Assembly (NCBI GenBank): GCA_025618425.1
Contig: CM046842.1
Location: forward strand, 31,060,885-31,124,884
Reading direction: 5' to 3'
Origin: Heliocidaris tuberculata
Taxonomy: Eukaryota > Echinodermata > Echinoidea > Camarodonta > Echinometridae
Length of the DNA: 64,000 nt
How positions within the stretch are numbered: position 1 is the stretch's first letter; each line of letters begins with the position of its first letter. Below the pieces are notes generated by a model. That model had not been told where the DNA came from. It did not search any database and saw nothing but the letters and a program-made list of their open reading frames with translations. Position numbers and translations under genes: made by a program. Shown here piece after piece: positions 27,801 to 39,800 of the stretch.

Positions 27801-30800
27801 TCACGGAGTACATGTAGCATTAAACCATAATTATAAAAATATGAAATCCTACAGTATTTTTATGAAAAATTAAAAATGTTGATGCCTATTATGGGGCGCA
27901 AGTGTAACACTTATGACTCCATTTTGAAATCAGTGATTTTGGTGATAAAATCAATCTGGCTATTTTGCTCTTGTGGACAAAATCAGCTACTAAAGTTACA
28001 CTTGGCACCTCAAAGTAGTGCTGGTATCGACACGCCTGATGTCGCCACTATGGCGACAAAAGTACTGGTTTTGGACTTTGCCGACATGTCGACACGCATG
28101 CTCCGATGGCGACATAAAATGGGTCTTTTTACATGTACCTCGCTGTGGCGTCGTGCACGCGTACGTGATTTGTTTCACATACGCATTAGCAGCGCGCGCG
28201 CGCAACACAATCGCTGCGTATCTAGCTGCGACGACCGGTATACATTACGTACTTGTACATGCCTAGATATGGGACACTAGCTGACTCGCACCGCATGACT
28301 TTCATTAATGCTTGATAAATTGAATCATACAAAACAAATTTTGGGGCAAATAGTTGACAGTGTGCATTTTTGAGAACTGTAAGTGAGTATGACTGCGAGT
28401 GTGAGCCCGTGAGGACATAGTGCATGTATTCCATGTAAAGCTCTTGTGAATTTGTGTCCTGTAACTCTGGTTTAATAGTGTAGCGTCACTACGGGAGCGA
28501 CCAGAGTTTAGACTTGTTTGACTCATGTCCAGATGTCGACACATGTCGACATCGGCATTAATTTTATTGCGACATGGCGACATAGATTTTCCATGCCGAT
28601 ACCAGCACTACCTCAAAGTCAAATAATCTCTGGCGACCTGCCTAAAGCTGCATTCAAAATTTAACGGTCAATTATTCCATGAGAAATCAGCTTCCAGTTT
28701 CTATGTTCAAAATAAAGTTCTTTTTACACCACTGTGCATGTATGCATACATGTATAATCAGGCCTGTGAGTGGGGTTCCAAAAAAAGAGTGGAAAAAAAA
28801 GCTGAAACTAGTTTACCTGATCTATTCACTTGTCTTCCACTTCATATGTAATGCAGTTTGGGCGGCCGGCCCGACACATGCGGTGGCGTGGTCTACTGTT
28901 CTCCGGTATACAAATGCAAGCAGCATGAACTTCACATTGCGCGTGAAGGCAAAACACATACAGTACATATATGTACATATTATACGATGGTACGTTGTTT
29001 TCCATAATTGGTCGCAAGAGAGCTCGACTCCTCTCGCTCTAACAGCCGTTTAGCTAGACTACGTGTCCAGCCATTTAAAACCATTGACATAATGGTTGCC
29101 GATAAAATAGCGGGAATAGCACACTGGAAAAAAGCGGAAATTGAAATCGGCGAGAATAATTTTAAAAAGCGGATTTCGGCTAAAAAAGTGGAAGTCTCAC
29201 AGGCCTGGTAACCTTACATTTTAGACCTGCAAAAGGGATCATTCAAACCTGCTTTAGCGACCACCTGTATAGAAAGACCACCTGTCTATAAATACTGTAT
29301 ATGCCATATATTTCGCGGGGGGGGGGTTTATTTTCGATAATTTCGAGGGTCGCGAATTTAACAACACGCCAAAATATTTCCAACATAAAAAGTCGGTTGA
29401 ATTTGTTGTCTCCTGGTCAGAAATTCACCACTTCGCTTTGCAAATAATTACACAGATACCAAGCAAGATCTTCTGTTATGCCTTGTCAGATTGAAAATGG
29501 GTGGTTTACATAATCCTGACAATACATATATTTATTATTTGTATGAAGGGTTTTCAGTCGACCAGAAAAATTGGCGTACCTCATGGTTTGCGCAAAAGTT
29601 CCCGGATGACCTTGCAATTTTAAAACAATATCTCATGGTTTGTGTAAAAGTACCCGGATGACCGTGCAATATATCTCCATATCTCATGGTTTGGGGTGCG
29701 CGTGACGCGTAAAAAAGTGAATACACGCTTAAATACGCAAAGGTTAAGACAATGGATGCATGCGCGCAGCTCTTGCAAAATGCTTGGGTAAGGACAAAAA
29801 TTTTTTTCTACCTGTTTTTTATGTCGAAGTCAATACAAAAACATAAGGACATGTAATGGTGAAAATTGAGGAACTAGGTATCATACAATTAATAATAATA
29901 ATATTGAATGGCTTTTCTTTCGTGGGACACAAGGATATATCGTACTCGCTTTGAAAATATTTCACTCGTCGTGCCGACTCGTGAAATATGCTCATAGCTC
30001 GTGCAATATATCCTTGTATCCCACTCAAGGCCATTCAATATTATATAAATATTTTTTTTAACCAGGATTTTCCTCTTGGTAGTGTCTGAGATATTCACTT
30101 CTTGTTTCTTTTCCATTTCCTTCTATGGCAGCGCCAGCGATCATACGTACACATATACACGTACATGTACACAATGAAACAAGGGCAAGGCAAAGCGTAG
30201 CATCCCCTCGCCGGGTACAGTGGCCTATATACATTGTACATCAGAACAAGTTTCCTCCATTATACTATTATATTACTAGGCATGGAAGTTACTAATACCT
30301 GGGGAATGGATGTACAGAAAGTTTACTACTTTATGGAATGACCCATGAGAAGATCTGAAAATAAACTTTCTCATGTACATAATTGGCAATTTTTGCATAT
30401 TCAATGAGCTGTGACATCTGACCTTTGACTTACATACTTGACAACATTACTTACGTTATCGAATGGAAACCACTTTTTCACATACATTAATAGCTATTTT
30501 CGCATATTTAATGAACTGTGAACTTTGACCTTTGACCTACATACTCGAAGATCGAACTTGAGTTATATCTTCATACCATGTACCTTCTTCCCAAATTTCA
30601 TTACAATCTGTCTAACATTAAAGTTAGAACGGAAACCACATTTTCAGATACATAAAATAATTAGCTATTTTCCCATATATAATGAGCTATGACCTTTGAT
30701 CTTTAACCAATATACTCCAAAATCAAACTTTGGCTGTATTTTGATACCATGTACTATCACACCAAATTTCACTAAAATCCGTCGAAAATTACTAAAGTTA

Positions 30801-33800
30801 TCGAACGGAAACCACATTTTTGCATACACAATTACATGTAGCTATTTTCGCATATTTAATGAGCTATGACATACTCTAAGATTGGACTTACACAATGGAC
30901 TGCTTTGTGTAACTGCATACCGCACTTTGTCCAAGAACACCTCACCAGTCCACTGATCTCTCCCTCGTGCACTAGTCAGATCAAAAACGCGTCCAACATG
31001 GTATTGCCGTCTTCTCTAAAACGTGAACCTTGCTTCACCTACTTTGTATGCAGTTAACACAAAGGCAGTCCATTGTAGCTGGGAGGATCTAGGACAGCGT
31101 TCACGTTGACACAATCGAAGACCTTCTACTGTTTTACCAATGGAAGAAGAATTTCCTTATATGGATAGTAAATGCTATACTTATACTTCAGCTTATTCTT
31201 ATACTTATACTTATGTTGGAGGATACAAAATTGACCCTCCTTTGTGTTAATAAACAATGTGTTCTGAAACAAAAATAAAGAGTTATTTCATGAGACAAGA
31301 AATAATAGTTGTTGCCAATGGCAGTTGATTTCAACATCAACAACTCTATTCTTACTACGTTTCATTTGAAAATGAAGCTCAGTATGTTACATTTCAAAGC
31401 ACATCTTGTACATGATCACAGTATGGCTTGAACGCCTATGTCTGCGTATCGCCCTTGCCTGCGTGATTCTGGTAAAACAAAACACACAACGTACACAAAC
31501 TTTTCCTCTTTATTATAGCAATGTATATATTCATGCAAAAAAAGGGTAAAATATATTGAGAAAATATCTTATTTCAGTGATCTTATTCGCAAGCCTCGAA
31601 ATGCTGTCTTTTGTGTAAAAAATCCTGAACTGCTTGTAAACTGAATGAGTGTGCAGACATGGCTACTGTCATATTTGCAATGTCAAAATCACATGACTGC
31701 CTTTTCTTATCAAGTGAAAATGGTATCATTCTTGCTCAAATTTTGCCGAGATTTTTCACACACTTGCTTGTGAAAATATCTGGAATAAATATGAAATTAA
31801 GTATTAGAAAAACATAAAAGAAGATCTTGTTCAATTTCAAGTCAAATCTTAGGTGCGCAGACATAGAGCTCCCCATCATACACTGTATATATCTTGGCTG
31901 TAGAAAATGTAAAAAATTGGGACCTACGTGTATATAATGTACAAAGGCAAAAATATGCAAAAAATGTGTTACTGGAAAGATTACAAAGTGTAAATAATAA
32001 ATTGCAATTGTCTTGGTACATGTATGGAGTGTTCATATTCAGGATGGTCCACAAGGGGTTTTAACATGTAACAGCGACAGGTTTGAATTTTGAAACCACA
32101 GGTTTGAAAATCGGAGACAGGTTCAGATTTCTTAACTAATCATATTCAAACCACATTAATCATGAAATATTAGTCGTAAAATCTGTTTCAAAATGCTCAA
32201 AATATGCCTGATATTGCACCAGAAAGCCTCAGAGAACCACATAACTTCCAGGGCCGTCAAGGAGGCTCTGGACTCCGGCTGCAAGGGACGTTGCACTTCG
32301 CATACATCAGTTTATACTTTTTCCCAGTTGCAAATTATACATGTTTGAATTTTTGTTGGTGGACCACTCTACATATTATGTGCCACTTATTTATCATTTT
32401 TTTCTTCTTATATAATCTACATTGTAGCATACTAAAGAGTTCTGTATCAAGCTCAAACTCGGTGCCTCTTTTGGTTATCTTTTCTCTTCTCTCTCTCTCT
32501 CTCTCTAATTGTGCTTAATATAAGACATAATGTATCAATTAATCTCTCTCATTCCTAATATTAACCAGTCATTTATTCAACCTTGGAATATTTACGTTTA
32601 TGTTAGATGTAATATTGCATTATGATTAAATACTTTTTTGAGAAATTTGGTGGAAATAAACAAGTAAATAAACATGGCTAATGTATATTTTTTTGCAAGT
32701 TTGTCAAATATGCCTGCATATATCTTGTTGTCATAGTCTTAAGAGAACCTGGGTCCTGTTTTATGAAACTTGTTATCAATAACAAGTTGCAATAATTGAT
32801 ATAAACTACTGAAATCCTTGCATCAGATTGGCTGAGAGCAAATACTTGTTATTGATAACAAGTTTCATGAAACAGGGCCCAGGTGCTTGTGGAAAGAGAA
32901 TGTCTTGTCATTATAGCATTTCACATCACATCTGGGCCCCATTTCATAAAACTTGTTATCAGTAACAACTGCCACATTTCTACATGTATGATAAATTTGC
33001 TCTCAGCCAATCAGATGCAAGGATTTTAGTAGCCTATAACAGTTACTGCAACCTTTTACTGATAACATGTTTTATGAAACAGGGCCCAGGCCTTCGCAGA
33101 CCTGCCATTTTGAAATTGACATACAAAGGCCAAACTAAGCCCTTCTGACTATTCATTTCATAAGATGCTTCCTCAAGGATAATCTGATTTACATGCAGCA
33201 AGTACAAATACCTGTGTATCAGTATACAAAATAAGCACTTGAATTAAATGCAATATTATATAGGTTGGTATGAAGATCTGCCATTTTGTCACTGATGTAA
33301 GCCAGTTTGTAATTAATACATGGTACAAAGGACCCTGATATGACCCTAATTTGTACGCGCACGCACATCTGTTTTAGTGGATACGCTACTTGTTCAACAA
33401 GTAAAATCATACTGGTGCGTGCATCACGGTGCGCACACTATGAAAGTGTATAATAAAGGTCAATTGTACTCGGTGCAAATGCCTTTATCTGCACGTGCGC
33501 AAATTTTGTAATCATGAACTGGCTTATCTGAAGGGCTAAACTAACTACATGTAAGTCCTGATGATTATTAATTTCATAAGATGCTTTCCACAAGTACAGT
33601 ACATAAATGAATAAATGAATATGTGTATCAGCATACAGAATAAGCCTTTACCTCAGACACAATCCTGTAGCCTGGGAGAAAGACCTGCCATTTTGACATT
33701 GGCATTTGAAGGGCCAAACTAATGCCTTCTGAATATTCATTTCATAAGATGCTTCCCCTACCATAGTCCATTATGCATGGGGCACAATGAAATATGAGTA

Positions 33801-36800
33801 TCAGCGAACAGAATAAGCCCTTACCTTAGATGCTATCCTGTAGGCTGGGACGACCTCTATCCTCTCATCTTCAAAGAACTCCTTACATTGCATGCTGATG
33901 AAGTCACCTCCTAATGGACTCTTTACAATAGCTGTAAGATAAGACAGTATTCACAGTAGTGAATGTAGATATATGAATATTCATATCATGACTACTCAAA
34001 AGCATGAATATTGAGACGTAACTCCCTACATTGCATATGAAGTCACCCCCTAATGGACTCTCTACAATGGCTGTCAGACAAGACAGTACATATCATTAAT
34101 ATTCAAAATATAAACTTACAAAAGCATCTATGATCCTGGCCATAATTGACAGGTATTTTGTCTACATTTATACTGACAAAAGAACATTGGAGCTATGTAG
34201 ACATAGTTCTAGTTTGTCAATAGAAGAATATTTACAACAGGCCTTGAAGGAGTTTAAGAAAAAAAAACAACCAGGGATATTGGAGAGTATCATTGAAGCA
34301 TCACGATTGCCCATCAAATTACAACGTAATTGTTATTTTTGTATTCTGAAGATACATTTTAAGTAGGAAACTCTCGTTTCATGGGAATTTTTTTGTGCAA
34401 CACAAACTCTCCTGTCAAACAAAGATATGTGATTTTTTAACTTATTTTTTCATGACACAGAGAAAGTCAATGCTGATAAGTCCCTACTCTCAACCAGAGT
34501 TGCAGCTACATTGAGTGGCAGTGGGCAACGGAACCTACCACTAATGTTGGCTTAATAACTTTTTAGTCAGAGCCCTAAAAAATATACCAGATACACTAGT
34601 AGAAAAAGCAAAAATTTCTGCACACACTGTGTCCATTTTTGTTGCATGACCATATTGCGTTTGAGCCAGGAATTTCAAAAAGTAGAATAAGCTTTAAAAT
34701 CCATAAAGTGGCAACACATTGAGAGGTTCAAAATCATTGTTTTCATCAAAATTGGCAACTTTTTCAACTTTTCGTCAAACTTCCTACCCATGTATGTTGT
34801 TTTCAAAGACATTACATTTCATCAGAACCATGTAGCATTAAAAGAAAATTATCATTGTTGCCAATTTGAAGAACAAAATGTGATCAATTTAGCCCTTAAA
34901 TAATTCCTGTCATGAAAGGGTTTACCAGCAATTTAATCCAAAATATACAGAAAACAACAAAGTATGCAATCTTCATCAAATACCACCTATAAACCAGGGC
35001 CCTGTTTCATAAAACTTGTTAGCAATAACAAGTTGCAATTACTGTTATAAGCTATTGAAATCCTTGCATCTGATTGGCTGAGAGCAAATTTGTCATAGAA
35101 ATGTGGCAGTTGTTACTGATAATAAGCGTTATGAAACGGGGCCCTGCTCTCAACCACATGTCCAATCGAATATGCCTGGCAATGAATGATGCACTAACCT
35201 GATTGATTGACATAGCCTTCGTATACAGGCACTGCTGTGGTGTGAGTTGCTCCACTGTCTATCACCAACCCTGTTGCTCTCCCATTGGCAAAACTACGAA
35301 GTGACTGGTCAAGGAAACTAATTGTCATGGCTGGTATTCACTTAGGGTTAACTTTAGTCCGGGTCACACCCCCTACTAAAGTCTCATTCACACATGATGC
35401 TGAAGAGCTTCTTTAAAAAAAAAAAAGCAGCAGCAAAGCATTTAGGGTTGACTTTAGTCCAGGTCAAACCCCCCACCCACTAAAGACTCATTCACACATG
35501 CTGCTGAAGAGCATCTTAAAAAATATTGTTGCCAATTTGAAGAACAAAACATGACCAATTTAGCCCGTAAATAATTCCTGTCCTGAAGGGGTTAGGAGAC
35601 GTTTTAAGGCTACATGTGTGAACAAGGCCTCACTGATTGATGGAGCGGCAATGACAACCTCTTTCAAACTGCACAAGGATGAACAAAATATAAGCCAGTT
35701 CGTAATTACAAATTGCGCACGTGCAGATAGAGGTCATTTTGTACGCACTACGATGGGCGCATGAGTATGATTTTACATGTTAACAAGTAGCGTGTCTACC
35801 AAAATAGATGCACATGCGCGTACAAAGAGGGATCATTTCAGGGTCATTTCTACCATATATTAATTACGAACTAGCTTATTCCACATCATTCACTTTCGAT
35901 ATGAACCTTTCGAAATGGGAGAGGGTTCCTAGGAAAGCAAAGCCCAAGAAAGCTTTTCCTAAATTTTTTTTTGAAGCATGAAAAACTAGAACAGGACTTA
36001 CAAACACAGTTCAGATATGATATCAAATATGTTTTCAAATACGTTTTCATATATACGTTTTCAAAGTGTGAAAGGATACGCGGAGAGAACGGGACTCTTG
36101 CAGAGAAAGAGGGCTGGAATGTTGTACTGTTCAAACATCAGCTCTGTCAGCTTCTCTCTCTTCTGACGCAAGTTCCACTGGGAATAAAATAAACAACAAA
36201 ACATACAATAATAATAATAATAATAATACCTCGGTCTTACATAGCGCACAAGTATGTCAGACTTGACACTCTTGGCCCTCCACAATTATCACCGTGGCTT
36301 TAGCATGGCTCTAGCATTTCAAGGAATTTACCTCTCCTGGGTTGAGCGTGGCAAATGCAGATTAATGTCTTGCCAAAGGACATTAGAGCTGTGGCAGGAG
36401 TAAAACATATTTTTCCATGGAACACTGATTGATACGGTACAACCAGAAACTTTCGTGTTCATTTAATGTTCACAAATTTCAAAAGTGGTTCAGACTCACG
36501 AAAATGATACAACTCTGATTTTTGCCATTTGCAAAAGTTTCTTGCTGTAAAAATGGCTGTCATTTACACACATTTCGTAAAAGTTTCATGTCATGCACAT
36601 TTCTGGTTTTAGAGTAAGTTACAAGGGTTAGTCAATAAATCACAACATGATGTGTGATGGCTAAGTGGTAGAGCAACGGTCTCCTAACGTCAAGCTAGTC
36701 ACCCCAATGTCAGCATGGTGAACTATAAACAGTTTCAGTGAATGTTATGTCAGGCTAGTTCTTGATAGTTTGGTCACACTTTGCAGCTCCAAACTTGTTA

Positions 36801-39800
36801 TCAGTAACAACTGCCACATTCCTTTGACAAATTTGCTCTCAGCCAATCAGATGCAAGGATTTCAGTAGCTTACAATAACTATCGTAACCTGTTACTGATA
36901 ACAAGTTTTATGAAACAGGGCCCCGATCATTACTCCATCATAAACAACCCAGAATTACAGTTAACCTTGCTTAACTCAAAGTCGTATACATTTTGTAAGT
37001 TGAACTTTCCCTAAGTCAAATCAATCTTTTTGATCAAATTATGCAAAACATGTGTTTATTTACATTTCCTAAATCAAATTTTGCATAAGTCGAACTATTT
37101 TTTGTGGTCCCAACAGATTCGACTTATGCAAAGTTAACTGTATCTCAAGTTTCTCTCGAATTACAGTTCCACCATCACAACTGACGATCAGCCTCTAAGG
37201 GATGTTCACATATCACGGATCTGATAATGATAATGTAACGGACAAAATCTGTCCATGCAGAAAATGTACTGGATCTGAAAATACTGGTGCTTATTAAAGG
37301 CTCATTAGCAAAATCAGTGAGCACCATACATTTTCCACATATATGCATGTAGACCACGGTTCTCCAGAGGCTTTTAACATGTAAAAGCGACAGGTCTGAA
37401 TTTTGAAACTACATGTTTAGAAATCAGCATCAGGTTAAAAGTTCTCTCAGTTCTGCGAACAATCGTCCTCAAGCATAATTATTTATGAAATATCAGTCAT
37501 AAAATTTGTTTTGAAAATTCTTCTACATATAGCTCAGACTGCATCAGAGAGCATCTAAGAACCGTAGAGCTTGGATCCCCCCTGTAAGGGATATCGCGCT
37601 TTGGACACACTAGGACCCTGTTTCATAAAATTTGTTATCAGTAACAAGTAATGATAATTGTTATAAGCTATTGAAATCATTGAATTTGATTGGCTGTCAG
37701 CAAATTTGGCACAGAAATGTGGCAGTTGTTATTGATAACAAGTTTTATGAAACAGGGCCCAGTTCATATTCAAGTTCCAATTTTACATGTTTGAATTTCA
37801 GGTTGTGGACCACCCTGATGTAGGTTGACTTTCAAGTTATTGTTATCCTTATTACAACAACGTTGATATGTGTCTCAGCCTTTTAAATGGAAAGTCCCAT
37901 ATACATGTACTTACAGCAGGTTCAGCCATGAGGACAGGATGTAGGCTTGGGTCTGACTTGATGTATTTCTTGTAGGCGTGGTCTAATACTGCTTGGAACA
38001 TGTCCCAGTCCTCAACTAAACAAATAGAGAGATTAAAACAAAATTGTGGCACGTTTACTATTGGCAACATTTCTATCGATCAAAAGTCATGCTGCATTAT
38101 GGCATATATTTCCCCTAAGAAACTAAACAGCAACAATTTTTCCTTTAACAAAAAAATAAAACTAACAAGACAGTGGGTTATCACAACTGGCGACGGCACA
38201 TATCTTCTTTAAACATAGTCTAATCAAACAAAAGAGCAGACTTTTTATTATGACTGACAGGGGCTTGTCTGCAATTTGATGGACCAGGATGGCTGATTGG
38301 TAGAGCAGAGGTCTCTTCATTGGGAGGTCACGAGTTAGAAACCAAGTTGATACACTAGTTCTGTTAGTAAGGCATTGATTCTCAATTACCATGTCCTTCG
38401 GACAGAACTTAAAATCATAAGTCTTCAAGCTACAAGCACACATATTTGCTTTCTATGCAGGCAGGCGAAATAAAATTAAATCTAGTACTCACTCATGCCG
38501 TCTTTGAGTGACGTGCCCAGCTCCATCCCCTCGCGAACAAACGTAAGGTATGGTGTATCAACAACGTAACGCTTCTTGGCTGTGCCATCTTTGATGATCG
38601 GTTGCGTCTGACCGTCGATGTCCATGGATTCTTCATCTTTGCAGTCGACTGACCCAATGGTTGTTGGAAATTCAGCCTGTAAGTGTAATATTCCCATAAC
38701 AAGTATGAAGAAAAAGGGGATCTGGGCTGACTTTGCACTAGGGACAACTTGGATTCGGCTATAAATGAAAACTGTTCCAAGGAAATATTACTTTTACTAC
38801 TGGAAAGAGCTCCTTTGAACAAAGAAGTATTTTTATTTGATGACCAGATTCATTTCCTGTATTCATTCTGTCACAGAATTACAGTAATTTGTACAAATAG
38901 AGAGCTTGAAACTTGGCAGTCCATGAATAAAGTTAAACCAAGTTTAAAAAGAAGGTTGAGTTCTGGGAAAGGTGAAAAATAATTTGTGGGCTTTCTCATT
39001 CCTTTTATGTCAGTTTAGAAGAACATTACAATAGAAATGTCCCCTCAAAAGGATTGCTCTTCAAATGCCCTCATATTCAAAACATGAGGGGAAATAGCTG
39101 AAGTGTTCGGGCCGAACATTCATGCCACATGTGTGTGCAATCCCATATACCCACCTCTGTGTATTGCAGTGCATGTGCTTTTCAGTGCGAATGGGTCATT
39201 TTCTTATCATTTTGATGATTCCAAAAGCTCACAGTATACACCAATTCTTATGTAGATAATGATCAACCTTTCCCAATTGCTTTGACAGTCAGGGAGAGTA
39301 CCGAGTTTTCGGGAATGATCAAAGTCCCCAGCAAAAGGGACGATTGGCCTCATGAATCATTCATGACCTTTCACCGCTTTCTGACTGTTGATCGTCATGT
39401 ACAAAGTAAATGACAATCCTACACCGTTTTGACATATATATCTTTAAACATTCACCACAAAAAACCCTCATGGAATGTTGATGTTGAAATTTCAGTCAAT
39501 GAAAGATGGATAAATAAAGTTTATCCCCTCCAAAAATCAGGATTGACAAGCCATGTGGAAAATTCGTAATTGAAGGATGAAAACGCGATTCGAAAATGTA
39601 TTTTTTGAATTTGCGTGTCACAGATTCGTTCAAGGCGTTCTTAGTTTGCTGCAGCAATGCAACGAAACACACTGTGCCTGTAATGCCCTATGCATAGGCT
39701 GTGTGTACACCATACACACACGTGTAAACGTGTGTTTCTGTGATAACTCCTTGGTGTGTGTGTGTGGGTGTGTGTATCTGCGTGTATGTTGTGTGCGGGC

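Larger units (their letters stand above)
22990..28695 (+). repeat. Segmental duplication, copy 2 (contains TLR pseudogene)
   Basis: Direct-orientation partner of 4830-10805. Homology covers 5' flank, gene and 3' flank. This copy carries an extra stretch at 23221-23383 with short inverted ends AAAGTGTACCA / TGGTACACTTT and the hAT-like MITE at 28016-28610. It lacks the 6891-7056 insert of copy 1. Confidence 0.85.
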
